53,438 nucleotides of DNA from Candidatus Manganitrophaceae bacterium. GTDB taxonomy: Bacteria > Nitrospirota > Nitrospiria > SBBL01 > Manganitrophaceae. The notes below the pieces were generated by a model. It saw only the letters and a list, made by a program, of their open reading frames with translations. It was not told where the DNA came from and searched no databases. Shown here one piece after another: positions 27,907 to 36,983 of the stretch. The number at the start of each line of letters is the position of its first letter. Within the stretch, counting starts at the first letter, position 1. The stretch lies in assembly GCA_016200325.1 (NCBI GenBank), contig JACQEZ010000017.1, forward strand, positions 1 through 53,438. Reading direction: 5' to 3'. A program made the position numbers and the translations under genes.

Positions 27907-30900
27907 CTACGGCAGCTGATAGGTCACGGTGAGCGAAGGACGGATTGCGGCGGTCGGGTTCTCCATGCTGGCGAAGAAGCGGTAGCGGTCGGCTTCTTTG
28001 GTCGCGTCGGAATTCAGCATCAGACCAAAGTTGGTCGTCGGCGCGTTGATCCACTCCTGCACCATCGCCGTGAGGGTCCAGTTCTTCCGCCCGAGCACCT
28101 TATCGATCGCCTTGGTGTCATAGGGGGCGGAGATATCCTGCTCCGCGAGCGGAACATTGTCGTAACAGCAGGCGTTCGCCGTCCAGCCGTTCACCCCGTC
28201 ATAGGTATAGCCGGTCGCTCTCGTCAGATCGGGATTCTTGTTGATCACCTTGTGGACCGTGACGGTGTAGGTCGGTTCCGCCTCAATATCGGCTTCGACC
28301 AGGGAGAGGTTAAGTGTCGCGCTCTGAATGACGGCGCCCGCCGGGATGCTGCTTAGGTTGAATTTCATCAACACCGTATTCGCCGCTTGATTATCGGGCC
28401 AGGTATAGGTATTCAATGTCACATCGGTGCTGTTGACCGAGGTGTCGAGATTGAGGTAGGTGTCGGCCGCCGGGGAGAGCGTCACTGTCGTCGGGGTCGA
28501 GACCGGCGGCGCGGCGGTCACAAAGATCGCGTCGGCGGAGGTCGCAACGTTTCCGGCGGGATCTTTACTCCGGACCCGATAATGATAGAGGGTGGAGGGA
28601 AGGAGTCCGGTCAGCGTCTGCGAATGGGCCGCGATCAGCTTTGAGACGACGGCGGTGGTCGTCCCATAAGAGGCCGTCGTTCCATAGTCAACCTGGCTGT
28701 CGGCGACTTCATTCGTCGTCCAGCTGATCACCACACTGGTCGACGTGATGCTCCCCGCCGCCACCGCCGAGATCACCGGCGGGGTGGTGTCGGGGGCGAG
28801 AAGGGTCCGGGCGCTGATCGCCGCGCTCTGCGCCGAGAGATTCCCCGCCGCATCGGACGCCGCCACCGTATAGCTATACGCCGTATTGGCGGTCAAGCCG
28901 CCGTCGGAGTAGGTCAGGCCGCTCGGAGTGGCCACCTGCGTCCCATTGCGATAAACCCGATAGCCGGTCACTCCGATGTTGTCGGTCGAAGCGCTCCAGC
29001 TCAGATTGATCTGGGTCGAAGAAGGGACCGTGGCGGCCAGCCCGGCCGGCACCGACGGCGCCGTCGTGTCGGGGATGGCGGTCGTGATAAAGATGGCGTC
29101 GGAGGAGGTCGCCACATTCCCGGCGGCATCCCGGCTGATCACTTGATAATGATAGGTTGTCGAAGCGGTTAACCCGGTGAGGGAAACGGTATGGGCGGAG
29201 ACCAGGGCCGTATTTAATGTGGAGAAGCTCCCATACGCCGTCGTCGTTCCATACGCCACCTGAGTGGTCGCCGGCTCATTGGTCGTCCAGCCGACGGTCG
29301 CTCCGGTCTGCGTCACCCCCGACGCGCCGATCCCGGAAAAGACCGGCGGGGCGGTGTCGGGCGGAAGGAGGGTCCGGGCGCTGATCGCGGCGCTCTGCGC
29401 CGAGAGATTCCCCGCCGCATCGGACGCGGCCACCGTGTAGCTATAAGCGGTATCGGGGGTCAAGCTGCCGTCGGAGTAGGTCAGGCCGGTTGGGGTGGCG
29501 ATCTGGGTTCCGTTGCGATAGAGCCGGTAGCCGGTGACCCCGACATTGTCGGTCGAAGCGCTCCAACTTAGATTGATCTGGGTGGAAGAAGGCACCGTGG
29601 CCGCCAGCCCGGTCGGCGCCGACGGCGCCGACGTGTCGGGCGGGGTCACCGTGGTAAAGATCCCATCGGTTGAGACCGCCAGATTTCCGGCGGCGTCCTT
29701 GCTTCGGACGCGGTAATGATAAAGGGTGGAAGAAGCCAATCCGGTCAAGCTCTGCGAGTGGGCGGTCACCATCGTCGAGACAAGCGGGCTGGTCAGGCCA
29801 TAAGAGGTCGTCGCTCCATATTCCACTTGGGTATCGGAGAGCTCATCCGTGCTCCACCCGATGACAGCGCTGCTGGCGGTGACACTCCCCGTCCCCATTC
29901 CGGAAAGAACCGGTGCCGTCGTGTCGGCGGCCGACGGCGGGGCGGCGGCGGTGTTGGGGGTGAAGCGGAAACCGCTGTTGGCGGAGACCGTCGGAATCGA
30001 TATTCCGACGCTGCCGTCCTGGTTCTCGATCCCGATCCCGGTCGGGGCATTCATCGTCACCGCTCCATATTGGAAAAGGATCGTCCCATCCGGCCTCAAG
30101 ACCACTTCAAAGGTATGGGTCGGCGCGCTGCAGCAGAGGTCTCTCACGCCGTTAAAGGCGATCACGAACTCCGTATCTGAAGAGGCGAAGGTGATCTGCT
30201 GCATCCCGACATAAAGATCCCGCCAAAAAGGGGCGATGAAAGCGTTCGGCTGAGCGGGTCCCGGAATCGACTGCGGGATAAAAGCGGTATTCGCCCCTCC
30301 GAAGGTGATCAACCCGTTGGTCGAGAGATACAACTGTTTATAGGTCTGTCCATAGAAGGGGAAGGGAAAGGGGAGAAAGGCGGTGGTCGAATTGTCATCC
30401 CCGGCGAGCGTTAAGGCGATCGGCGCCGCCACCCAGGCGTATGGATCTTGTGTCAGGGTGTAGCTGCTGATCGATGGGGGAGGCCCTTGGACAGGAGGAG
30501 GCGCCACCGTCGGCGGGGCGAGCGTTAGGAAATAGGCATCCGGTCCATAGGTCGTTCCCCCCGCGTTGCGGGCGGCCAGTCGGAAATGATAGGTCGTCGA
30601 AGCGGTCAGCGAGGCGAGGGTGGCCGAGATCGTATTGGTCGCCGAGACGGTGGCCACAGGGGTGCTGCTGCCGTAAGCGGTCGTGGTGCCATACTCGAAC
30701 CAGGCGGTTGTGGTCGCTCCCGAAGGATTGACCGTGCCGGAGAGGGTCGCGCCGGAGGAGGTCATACCGGTCGCCGCCGTCTGAGAGAGGACCGGCGCCA
30801 GCGGCAGGGTGGTATAGGCGCGCGCAGAAGAAGCCGCCGAGAGATTCCCCGCCGCATCATAGGCCGCCACCGTATAGCTATAGGTCGTGTTAGCGGTCAG

Positions 30901-31671
30901 ACCGCCGTCGAGATAGCCTGGGGTCGCGCTGCTGGCCACCTGGGTTCCATTGCGATAGATACGATAGCCGGTCACCCCCAGGTTGTCGGTGGAGGCCGAC
31001 CAGGTGAGATTGATCTGTGTGGCGGAGAGAACAGTCCCGGTCACCCCTGCCGGTGTGGAGGGAGCGGTGCCGTCGCCGAGGGTGGTGAAGGTGCCGTCTT
31101 GAGAGGTGGCCAGATTCCCCGCCGCATCGCGGCTGAGGGCGCTGAAGTGATAGAGGGTTCCCGGCTGCAGACCGGTGAGCGTTTGGGTGTGAGCCGTTAC
31201 GAGGTCCGGCGTCCCCGGCGTTGAAGCGCCATAGGAAGCGGTCGCCCCATAGACGACGCGGCTGCTCGATACCTCATTGCTGCTCCAGCTGATCGTCGCG
31301 GAATTCAGTGTCAGGCTGCCGACCGTGATGCTCGAGAGAATGGGAGGGGTCAGGTCGATCGCCAGGGGGATCGCTTTGCTGACCTCGTTGGAGGAGGGGC
31401 TTTCATTTCCGGCGCCGTCATAGGCGGTGACGGCAAAGTAGTAGGTCAATCCGTCGATGAGATTGGGGACCGTATAGGTCGTCCCCGTTCCGACATCGAC
31501 GGCGGTCAAATAGATACCGGAAACCGTCCCGGTATAAACCTTATAGCCGCTGACCGCGTCGGGGCTCGGGTCCCACGTCAGGACCGCCTGACCCGCCCAC
31601 GCGACCCCACCCTGATTGAGCCAGAGTGAAAGAAAAAGAACGATCACCCACCGAGCACTGACTCTCCTCAT
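27907..31671 (-). CDS. Large exported fibronectin-III protein with nidogen-like insert and C-terminal DNRLRE domain
   Basis: 1254 residues with an N-terminal signal peptide (VSARWVIVLFLSLWLNQGG, then WAG). An Fn3 domain (VLTWDPSPDAVSGYKVY) is followed by an A-type Fn3 (TINE-like TISWSSNEVSSSRVVYG), a B-type Fn3 (INLTWSASTDNLGVTGYRIY) and a titin-like one (GTVNPSGATTTAWFEYG). Next comes a nidogen-like domain (FPFPFYGQTYKQLYLSTNGL), then A-B-A-B-A Fn3 modules and a C-terminal DNRLRE domain (DTYLNLDTSVNSTDVTLNTY). It is probably cell-surface or extracellular, with adhesive or matrix functions; no sortase or PEP-CTERM signal is visible. GGAGAT precedes the ATG. It is expressed through the GEMM-I riboswitch at 31889-32001. 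Confidence 0.9.
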   Translation of the reverse strand: MRRVSARWVIVLFLSLWLNQGGVAWAGQAVLTWDPSPDAVSGYKVYTGTVSGIYLTAVDVGTGTTYTVPNLIDGLTYYFAVTAYDGAGNESPSSNEVSKAIPLAIDLTPPILSSITVGSLTLNSATISWSSNEVSSSRVVYGATASYGASTPGTPDLVTAHTQTLTGLQPGTLYHFSALSRDAAGNLATSQDGTFTTLGDGTAPSTPAGVTGTVLSATQINLTWSASTDNLGVTGYRIYRNGTQVASSATPGYLDGGLTANTTYSYTVAAYDAAGNLSAASSARAYTTLPLAPVLSQTAATGMTSSGATLSGTVNPSGATTTAWFEYGTTTAYGSSTPVATVSATNTISATLASLTASTTYHFRLAARNAGGTTYGPDAYFLTLAPPTVAPPPVQGPPPSISSYTLTQDPYAWVAAPIALTLAGDDNSTTAFLPFPFPFYGQTYKQLYLSTNGLITFGGANTAFIPQSIPGPAQPNAFIAPFWRDLYVGMQQITFASSDTEFVIAFNGVRDLCCSAPTHTFEVVLRPDGTILFQYGAVTMNAPTGIGIENQDGSVGISIPTVSANSGFRFTPNTAAAPPSAADTTAPVLSGMGTGSVTASSAVIGWSTDELSDTQVEYGATTSYGLTSPLVSTMVTAHSQSLTGLASSTLYHYRVRSKDAAGNLAVSTDGIFTTVTPPDTSAPSAPTGLAATVPSSTQINLSWSASTDNVGVTGYRLYRNGTQIATPTGLTYSDGSLTPDTAYSYTVAASDAAGNLSAQSAAISARTLLPPDTAPPVFSGIGASGVTQTGATVGWTTNEPATTQVAYGTTTAYGSFSTLNTALVSAHTVSLTGLTASTTYHYQVISRDAAGNVATSSDAIFITTAIPDTTAPSVPAGLAATVPSSTQINLSWSASTDNIGVTGYRVYRNGTQVATPSGLTYSDGGLTANTAYSYTVAASDAAGNLSAQSAAISARTLLAPDTTPPVISAVAAGSITSTSVVISWTTNEVADSQVDYGTTASYGTTTAVVSKLIAAHSQTLTGLLPSTLYHYRVRSKDPAGNVATSADAIFVTAAPPVSTPTTVTLSPAADTYLNLDTSVNSTDVTLNTYTWPDNQAANTVLMKFNLSSIPAGAVIQSATLNLSLVEADIEAEPTYTVTVHKVINKNPDLTRATGYTYDGVNGWTANACCYDNVPLAEQDISAPYDTKAIDKVLGRKNWTLTAMVQEWINAPTTNFGLMLNSDATKEADRYRFFASMENPTAAIRPSLTVTYQLP

Positions 31672-31888
31672 CGCATCTCCGTATCGTCCACAATGCCCGT
31701 CCTGAGCTCAGAAACCGCCTCCCTCCCTGTAGCGGCTTGCGGGCGTTGTCGATGCGCGTCGCTGGTCCTTTCGACGGGCCGACCGCTTACGCTTCTTGTC
31801 TCTTTTATTCGCTGACTAAAATACGAGCATTCAGATTCTATGAAAGATCGATTTCAATGCCAGTGCTGCATGAAGAATATGGCTGTAA

Positions 31889-32001
31889 CAAAAAACGAGC
31901 CGCCAACGAATTTCCTTTGGCGGCTCGGCGGGCATGGCCGATCGGCTTTAGCCCCGTTGCTCTGCGCCCCCATCTTTCGATGAGTTTGCTCTGATCAAAG
32001 G
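31889..32001 (-). promoter_or_regulatory. GEMM-I riboswitch with A20 (cGAMP-type prediction), unit 1
   Basis: On the minus strand the P1 strand CCTTTG is followed by CAGAGCAAACTCATCGAAAG (P2 with GAAA tetraloop), GGGGGCGCAGAG and GGGGCTAAAGCC (P3). Aligned to Vc2, the position of G20 is A, A47 is kept in GCGCA, and C92 is kept in GCCGCC. The P1 3' strand CAAAGG is inside the terminator hairpin 31897-31926 (GAGCCGCCAA..TTGGCGGCTC), which is followed by a U-run. Ligand binding should prevent termination. About 215 bases of untranslated RNA separate it from the Fn3 gene; nothing further is seen there. Confidence 0.9.
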
Positions 32002-32055
32002 ATATAACGGAAAGGTAAATCTTCGAATTAGATATATCTATTTACAGTAGGATTT

Positions 32056-32085
32056 CTTATAACATAATGCCGATTTCAGAGTCAA
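32056..32085 (-). promoter_or_regulatory. Promoter of the first riboswitch-Fn3 transcript
   Basis: TTGACT at 32080-32085, 18 bases, TATAAG at 32056-32061 on the minus strand. It is about 55 bases before the aptamer, so the transcript would include the riboswitch. The remaining bases to the DUF72 gene (32086-32326) show no gene. Confidence 0.65.
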
Positions 32086-32326
32086 ACCTTAATTCAGAAT
32101 ATTTTTTTATTGAATGAGCCCATCCCGGGATCAAACCAAACGGGGAACGGAGAGGGGCGCGCACGGTCCTTCGATTGCGTCGGAGCCGAGGAGTGTTCTA
32201 AAATAATTAGAGAAGAGGGTTTCGATCCGGTTGAACGGCGGCCGTCGCAGATCGGCCTCCCTTTCGAAGGTGATCGACGCAAAGGGGGGCCGGCATCGGT
32301 TTTATTCAGCGTGAGGGAAAGGCGTC

Positions 32327-33082
32327 ATGAAGAAAAGCACTCCTTATCGGGTCGGATGTTCCGGCTGGCAATACCGCCATTGGAAGGAGGCCTTCTATCC
32401 TGCCACCTTGCCTCAAAAAAGATGGCTTGAATTCTATGCGGAGCGCTTTGATACGGTCGAGGTAAACAACAGCTTCTATCGGCTTCCAACCGAGAAAACC
32501 TTTTCGGAGTGGCGCGGCCGGGTTCCCGACCCTTTTCTTTTTGCCGTGAAGGCGAGCCGTTATCTCACCCATTTAAAAAAGCTGAAAGATCCGGCCGAGC
32601 CGCTCGATCTCTTCTGGAGCCGCGCCCGGCTTCTCGAAGAAAAACTCGGTCCCGTCCTCTACCAGCTTCCCCCCTATTGGAAACGGAACGAGACACGATT
32701 CTTTCAATTTCTCGATGCCCTCCCGGAAGCGGGACGGCACGTGGTCGAATTTCGAGATCCGACCTGGTATACCGATACCATCTTTCGAGCGATGGAGGAG
32801 AAGCGGGTCGCCCTCTGTCTCCATGACATGCCCGGTTCCGCCTCCCCTCACGAGCGGGTCGGACCGTTCGTCTATGTCCGATTCCATGGTTTTAGGGAAC
32901 ATCCGGAAGGGGCCTATCCGAAACGGCACCTCCAAGAGTGGGCCCGCTGGCTTGCGAAAGAAGCCGATGCCGGAAGGGCGATCTTTGCTTATTTCAACAA
33001 TGACGCCTTCGGGCATGCCCCCCGAAATGCGATGGAACTGAGAGACGCCCTCTTATCCAGTGGCCGCGAGGAAGCGGCCTAA
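32327..33082 (+). CDS. DUF72 (YecE-like) protein
   Basis: A 251-residue TIM-barrel protein of the DUF72 family. It starts YRVGCSGWQYRHWKEAFYP, followed by FYAERFDTVEVNNSFYRLPT, FLFAVKASRYLTHLKKL, RHVVEFRDPTWY and YVRFHGFREHPEGAYPKRHL near the C-terminus, all classical for YecE. The biochemical role is unknown; the fold suggests a metal-dependent or xylose-isomerase-like activity. The length is normal. GAGGGAAAGG precedes the ATG at 32327. It is divergent from the riboswitch-controlled gene upstream, and an independent gene. Confidence 0.93.
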   Translation: MKKSTPYRVGCSGWQYRHWKEAFYPATLPQKRWLEFYAERFDTVEVNNSFYRLPTEKTFSEWRGRVPDPFLFAVKASRYLTHLKKLKDPAEPLDLFWSRARLLEEKLGPVLYQLPPYWKRNETRFFQFLDALPEAGRHVVEFRDPTWYTDTIFRAMEEKRVALCLHDMPGSASPHERVGPFVYVRFHGFREHPEGAYPKRHLQEWARWLAKEADAGRAIFAYFNNDAFGHAPRNAMELRDALLSSGREEAA

Positions 33083-33235
33083 AGGATCAGAATCGCCGCG
33101 ACGGAAAACAGGATTATAGCCCCCTACCCCTGCCGGACCGAATCATCCCGGATTCTTGCCGATTCTTGCCGAGACCGCTCCATCCGGGTCGTTCCGGCCC
33201 GTTCAAAAAAAGATCGATTCTGTCCGACCTCCGTT

Positions 33236-36200
33236 TCAGCGCCCTCCCCATCGGCTTCTGTCCGTGGTCGCCGAACGGCTGGCGCTCTGGTTCGAGACAT
33301 TCCCCGCCGCATCATACGCGGAGACCGTGTAACGGTACGTTGTATTCTCGGAAAGCCCGGTATTCGAATAGCTCGTCGAGGTCGTCGTGGCAATCTGCGC
33401 TCCGTTTCGGTAAATTCGATAGCCGGCCACTTTCACGTTGTCGGTTGAGGCGCTCCAACTCAGGTTGATCTGGCTGGAGGAGACCGCCGACGCGCTCAAG
33501 CCATTCGGCACCGACGGCGCGGTGGTGTCGGGCGGCATTGCGGTCGTGAAGGTCCCGTCGCCGGAGATCGTCAGATTCCCCGCCGCATCTCTGCTCCGCA
33601 CCCGATAGTGATAGAGGGTGGAGGGATTCAGCCCGCTCACACTCTGAGCATGCGATGTGACCAGGGTCGAGACGACGGCGGTGAAAGAGCCATAGGTCGT
33701 TGTCGTCCCATACTCGATCTGTGTGTCGGCCGGCTCGTTCGTGCTCCAACCGATGACGGCACTGTTGACCGTGACGCTCCCCGCCCCCATTCCGGAGATC
33801 ACCGGCGGGGTCGTGTCGGGCGGCGCGGCGGTCGTGAAGCTGTTGTCGCCCGAGGTCGCCAGATTGCCGGCCGCATCCCGGCTGAGCAGCCGATAGTGAT
33901 AGGTCGTCGAAGGGCTCAGGCCGGTGAGCGCCACGCTGTGAGAGGCCGCCAAGGTCGTATTCAGCGTCGAGAGGGTGCCATAGGCGGTCGTCGTCCCATA
34001 TTCCACCTGGGTCGTCGCCGGCTCGTTTGTCGTCCAACCGACGGTCGCGCCGCCGGGGGTCACCCCGCTGATGCCGATTCCGGAGAGGGTCGGCGCGGTC
34101 GTATCGGGGGGCGGCAAGGTCTTCGCACTGACCGCCTGGGTTTGCGCGGAGGCGTTCCCGGCCGCGTCGTAGGCCGAGACAGTATAACTGTAAGTGGTCG
34201 CGGCAGTAAGACCGGAATCCACGTAGCTCGGTAATGCGGCCGTTCCGACCTGTGTTCCGTTGCGGTAGACCCGGTAGCCGGTCACCTTCACATTATCGGT
34301 TGAGGCGCTCCAGGCCAAATTGATCTGACCGGCCGACGCCGCCGTTGCGCTCAGCCCGGCCGGGACCGACGGTGCCGCCGTATCGGGGGGGGTCGCGGTG
34401 GTGAAGGTGGCATCGCTCGAAACGGCCAGATTCCCCGCCGCATCTTTGCTCTTGACCCGATAGTGATAGAGGGTCGCGGAGAGAAGGCCGGTTAAGCTTT
34501 GGGAGTGTGCGGTGACCCGATTGGAAACGATCGGTGTGGCGCTGCCATAAGCGGTCGTCGTCCCATATTCCACCTGCGTGTCGGACGACTCGTTGGTGGT
34601 CCAGCTGAGGGTCGCCCCGCCGGGGGTGATGTTCCCTGCCGCGATGCCGGAGATGACCGGCGCGGTCGTATCAGGCGGGAGGGCGGTGGTGAAGGTATTG
34701 TCCCCCGAGGTTGCGATGTTCCCCGCCCCATCTCGGCTGATCACCCGGTAGTGGTACACCGTCGAAGCGCTCAAGCCGGTCAGGGCGACACTATGGGAGG
34801 TTGCGAGGGTACTGTTGAGGGTGGAGAGGAGCCCATACGTGGCGGTGGCGCCATATTCCACCTGGGTCGTCGCCGGTTCATTGGTGGTCCAACCGACGGT
34901 CGCTCCCCCCGAGGTGATCCCCGTAGTGCCGATTCCGGAGAGAACCGGCGCGGTCGTGTCGGGCGCCGCCGACGTCTTCACACTGACCGCCGACGTCTGC
35001 GCCGAGGCATTCCCCGCGGCATCATACGCCGAAATCGTATAGCTGTAGGTCGTCGACGCAACCAAACCGCTGTCGGCGTAACTTGCGGTCGCGGTCGTTC
35101 CCACCTGCGTGCCATTCCGATAAACGCGATAGCCGGCCACTTTTACATTGTCGGTCGAAACAGTCCAGGTGAGATTGATCTGAGTCGAAGAGGCCGCGGC
35201 CGCCTGAAGGCCGGCGGGCACCGCAGGCGGGGTCGTGTCGGCGGGGGTGGCGGTGGTGAAGGTCGCATCGGCCGAGACCGCCAGGTTACCGGCGGCATCT
35301 TTGCTCTTGACCCGGTAGTGATAGAGGGTGGCCGAGAGAAGGCCGGTGAGGCTCTGCGAATGGGCGGTGACCTTTGTCGGGAGAACGACGGTCGTTGTCC
35401 CGTAAGCGAGGGTCGTTCCATATTCGACCTGCGTGTCGGCCGCTTCACTGCTGGTCCAAGTGATCGTCGCTCCGCCGGTCGTGATGCTCCCGGCGGCGAT
35501 CGCCGAGAGGGCCGGCGCGGCGGTATCGGGCGCCGCGAGGGTGGCGGCGCTGACCGCCGCCGTCTGCGCCGAGACGTTTCCGGCCGCATCATAGGCGGAG
35601 AGGCTGTAGTTGTACGTCGTGGAAGATGCGAGGCCGGTGTCCAAGTAGCTCGTCGTTGCAGACGTCCCCACTTGGGCACCATTTCTGTAGATCCGATATC
35701 CGATTGCTTTTACATTGTCGGTCGAGGCGGTCCAGGTCAGATTGACCTGACTTGACGAAACCGTGCTGGCCTTCAGGCCCGTCGGCATCGCCGGTGCGGT
35801 GGTATCTGGAGCGGCTGGAGTCGTGAAGGAATTATCGAGAGACGTAGCCAGATTGCCGGCCGCATCTCGGCTGAGGACCCGATAATGGTAAAGGGTAGTC
35901 GGCTGGAGTCCAGTGAGCGCTTGACTATGGACCGTGACCAGGGCTGAGATCAAAGTGGTTGATGATCCATAAGAGGTCGTCGTTCCATACTGTACCTGGG
36001 TGTTGGCTCCTTCGTTCGTCCCCCAGGTGATGGTTGCAACAGCACTGGTAATGCTGCTCGCATTAATGCTCGAAATGAGCGGCGCTGTAATATCGGGGGA
36101 GGGGGCTTTAGAGACTTCTGCAGAAAAGGCGCTCTCGTGACCACCGGTATCGTAAGAGGTTACAGCGAAAAAGTGGATTTGGTTGGGAAGATTCGTCAGA

Positions 36201-36409
36201 ACATAAGAAATCTGCTTTCCAACATCAATCGGGGTATTATATTTCCGTGAAGTGGTTCCATAATAGATTTTGTATCCTGCTAAAATCGTGTCTGTGTTCG
36301 CACTCCATGTCAGTGTGGCATCCATTGCCGATGCGATTCCATTCATTGGAATCAGTAACACCATAAAAATAAAAAGGATGAATCCACACTTTCCGAGGGT
36401 ATTGTGCAC
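33236..36409 (-). CDS. Large exported fibronectin-III repeat protein
   Basis: 1057 residues from GTG 36409, chosen because GAAGGAGAT lies just upstream and a signal peptide follows at once (CGFILFIFMVLLIPMNGIAS, then AMDATLTW). After an N-terminal Fn3 the modules alternate between an A type (TTNEPATTQVEYGTT; six copies) and a B type (LSWSASTDNVKVAGYRIYRN; four copies) in the order A-B-A-B-A-A-B-A-A-B. It lacks the DNRLRE domain of its paralogues and ends in a short basic tail (DRSRWGGR). Near-identical modules suggest recent expansion by recombination. It is probably extracellular or surface-bound. Two riboswitches in tandem precede it. Confidence 0.9.
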   Translation of the reverse strand: MHNTLGKCGFILFIFMVLLIPMNGIASAMDATLTWSANTDTILAGYKIYYGTTSRKYNTPIDVGKQISYVLTNLPNQIHFFAVTSYDTGGHESAFSAEVSKAPSPDITAPLISSINASSITSAVATITWGTNEGANTQVQYGTTTSYGSSTTLISALVTVHSQALTGLQPTTLYHYRVLSRDAAGNLATSLDNSFTTPAAPDTTAPAMPTGLKASTVSSSQVNLTWTASTDNVKAIGYRIYRNGAQVGTSATTSYLDTGLASSTTYNYSLSAYDAAGNVSAQTAAVSAATLAAPDTAAPALSAIAAGSITTGGATITWTSSEAADTQVEYGTTLAYGTTTVVLPTKVTAHSQSLTGLLSATLYHYRVKSKDAAGNLAVSADATFTTATPADTTPPAVPAGLQAAAASSTQINLTWTVSTDNVKVAGYRVYRNGTQVGTTATASYADSGLVASTTYSYTISAYDAAGNASAQTSAVSVKTSAAPDTTAPVLSGIGTTGITSGGATVGWTTNEPATTQVEYGATATYGLLSTLNSTLATSHSVALTGLSASTVYHYRVISRDGAGNIATSGDNTFTTALPPDTTAPVISGIAAGNITPGGATLSWTTNESSDTQVEYGTTTAYGSATPIVSNRVTAHSQSLTGLLSATLYHYRVKSKDAAGNLAVSSDATFTTATPPDTAAPSVPAGLSATAASAGQINLAWSASTDNVKVTGYRVYRNGTQVGTAALPSYVDSGLTAATTYSYTVSAYDAAGNASAQTQAVSAKTLPPPDTTAPTLSGIGISGVTPGGATVGWTTNEPATTQVEYGTTTAYGTLSTLNTTLAASHSVALTGLSPSTTYHYRLLSRDAAGNLATSGDNSFTTAAPPDTTPPVISGMGAGSVTVNSAVIGWSTNEPADTQIEYGTTTTYGSFTAVVSTLVTSHAQSVSGLNPSTLYHYRVRSRDAAGNLTISGDGTFTTAMPPDTTAPSVPNGLSASAVSSSQINLSWSASTDNVKVAGYRIYRNGAQIATTTSTSYSNTGLSENTTYRYTVSAYDAAGNVSNQSASRSATTDRSRWGGR

Positions 36410-36429
36410 GACGATCTCCTTCCTAAAAA

Positions 36430-36543
36430 CAAAAAAAGCCGCCAAATGGAATATCCTTTGGCGGCTCGGCGGGCATGGCCGATCGGCTTTAGCCCCGTTG
36501 CTCTGCGTCCCCACCTTTCGATGAGTTTGCTCTGAAGCAAAGG
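36430..36543 (-). promoter_or_regulatory. GEMM-I riboswitch with A20, unit 2a (gene-proximal of a tandem pair)
   Basis: Minus strand: P1 CCTTTG, CAGAGCAAACTCATCGAAAG, GGGGACGCAGAGC, GGGGCTAAAGCCGATCGGCC, then ATGCCCGCCGAGCCGCC. A replaces G20; A47 and C92 equivalents are kept. The P1 3' strand is CAAAGG, a perfect match to CCTTTG, and it forms the terminator hairpin 36437-36466 with TTTGGCGGCT before a run of seven U. The Fn3 GTG start lies about 20 bases after the terminator. Confidence 0.9.
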
Positions 36544-36602
36544 TCAAATAAATAAATTGTTGCTCTTGAATACCTCCGGAGCCTGCGAAAAGATGAAGAG
36601 AT

Positions 36603-36714
36603 AAAAAAAGGCCGCCGAAGTATCCCTTCGGCGGCCCGGCGGGCATAGCCTCTTCGGCTTTAGCCCCGTGACTCTGCGTCCCCACCTTTCAGCGGGTTTG
36701 CTCTGAAGCAAAGG
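36603..36714 (-). promoter_or_regulatory. GEMM-I riboswitch with A20, unit 2b (promoter-proximal of a tandem pair)
   Basis: Same layout: P1 CCTTTG, CAGAGCAAACCCGCTGAAAG, GGGGACGCAGAG, GGGGCTAAAGCCGAAGAGGC. The P1 3' strand is CGAAGG, pairing with one G-U. It lies in the terminator hairpin 36609-36636 (GGCCGCCGAAG..CTTCGGCGGCC), followed by seven U. A20, A47 and C92 equivalents are as in the other units. It has its own terminator, so it is a complete switch and not just an extra aptamer. Confidence 0.9.
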
Positions 36715-36767
36715 AACAAAAACAATGTGTGGTTAAAGGATACTCAGTATTCTAACTATAGGGAGTA

Positions 36768-36796
36768 TATATAGCACACTGCGGGGTCGGTTTCAA
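36768..36796 (-). promoter_or_regulatory. Promoter of the tandem-riboswitch Fn3 transcript
   Basis: TTGAAA at 36791-36796, 17 bases, TATATA at 36768-36773 on the minus strand, about 55 bases before the first P1 strand. The spacing and distance match the other two riboswitch loci. Confidence 0.7.
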
Positions 36797-36887
36797 TACT
36801 TTATATAGGTTGGATCTCCTCCGATGAAGAGACACGGCTCAAGCGGAATGCGCCCCCCGGCATTCATTTTTTTACTTCCACTTTAAG

Positions 36888-36924
36888 GGCTGGGCGGGTT
36901 CATTTAGGATCGACCCACCCAGCC
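36888..36924 (-). terminator. Hairpin after the third Fn3 gene
   Basis: On the minus strand GGCTGGGTGGGTC (36912-36924) can pair with the facing arm at 36888-36900, leaving an 11-base loop. It lies 60 bases after the stop of the 36984-39368 gene. There is no immediate U-run, so it may stabilise the mRNA end or act as a weak terminator. Confidence 0.5.
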
Positions 36925-36983
36925 TGCGCTGCCATATCCCCCCCTGGACTGGCCTCCCGAAGGTGGCAACACACCGGAGCTCC

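Noticed and set aside
28387-35755. Gly/Arg-rich plus-strand open frames opposite the fibronectin genes
   Set aside because: Shadows of repetitive Thr/Ser/Ala-rich coding sequence on the other strand.
36410-36685. Upstream extension of the second Fn3 gene through the riboswitches
   Set aside because: The open frame runs through conserved riboswitch RNA; GTG 36409 has a good ribosome-binding site and begins a signal peptide.
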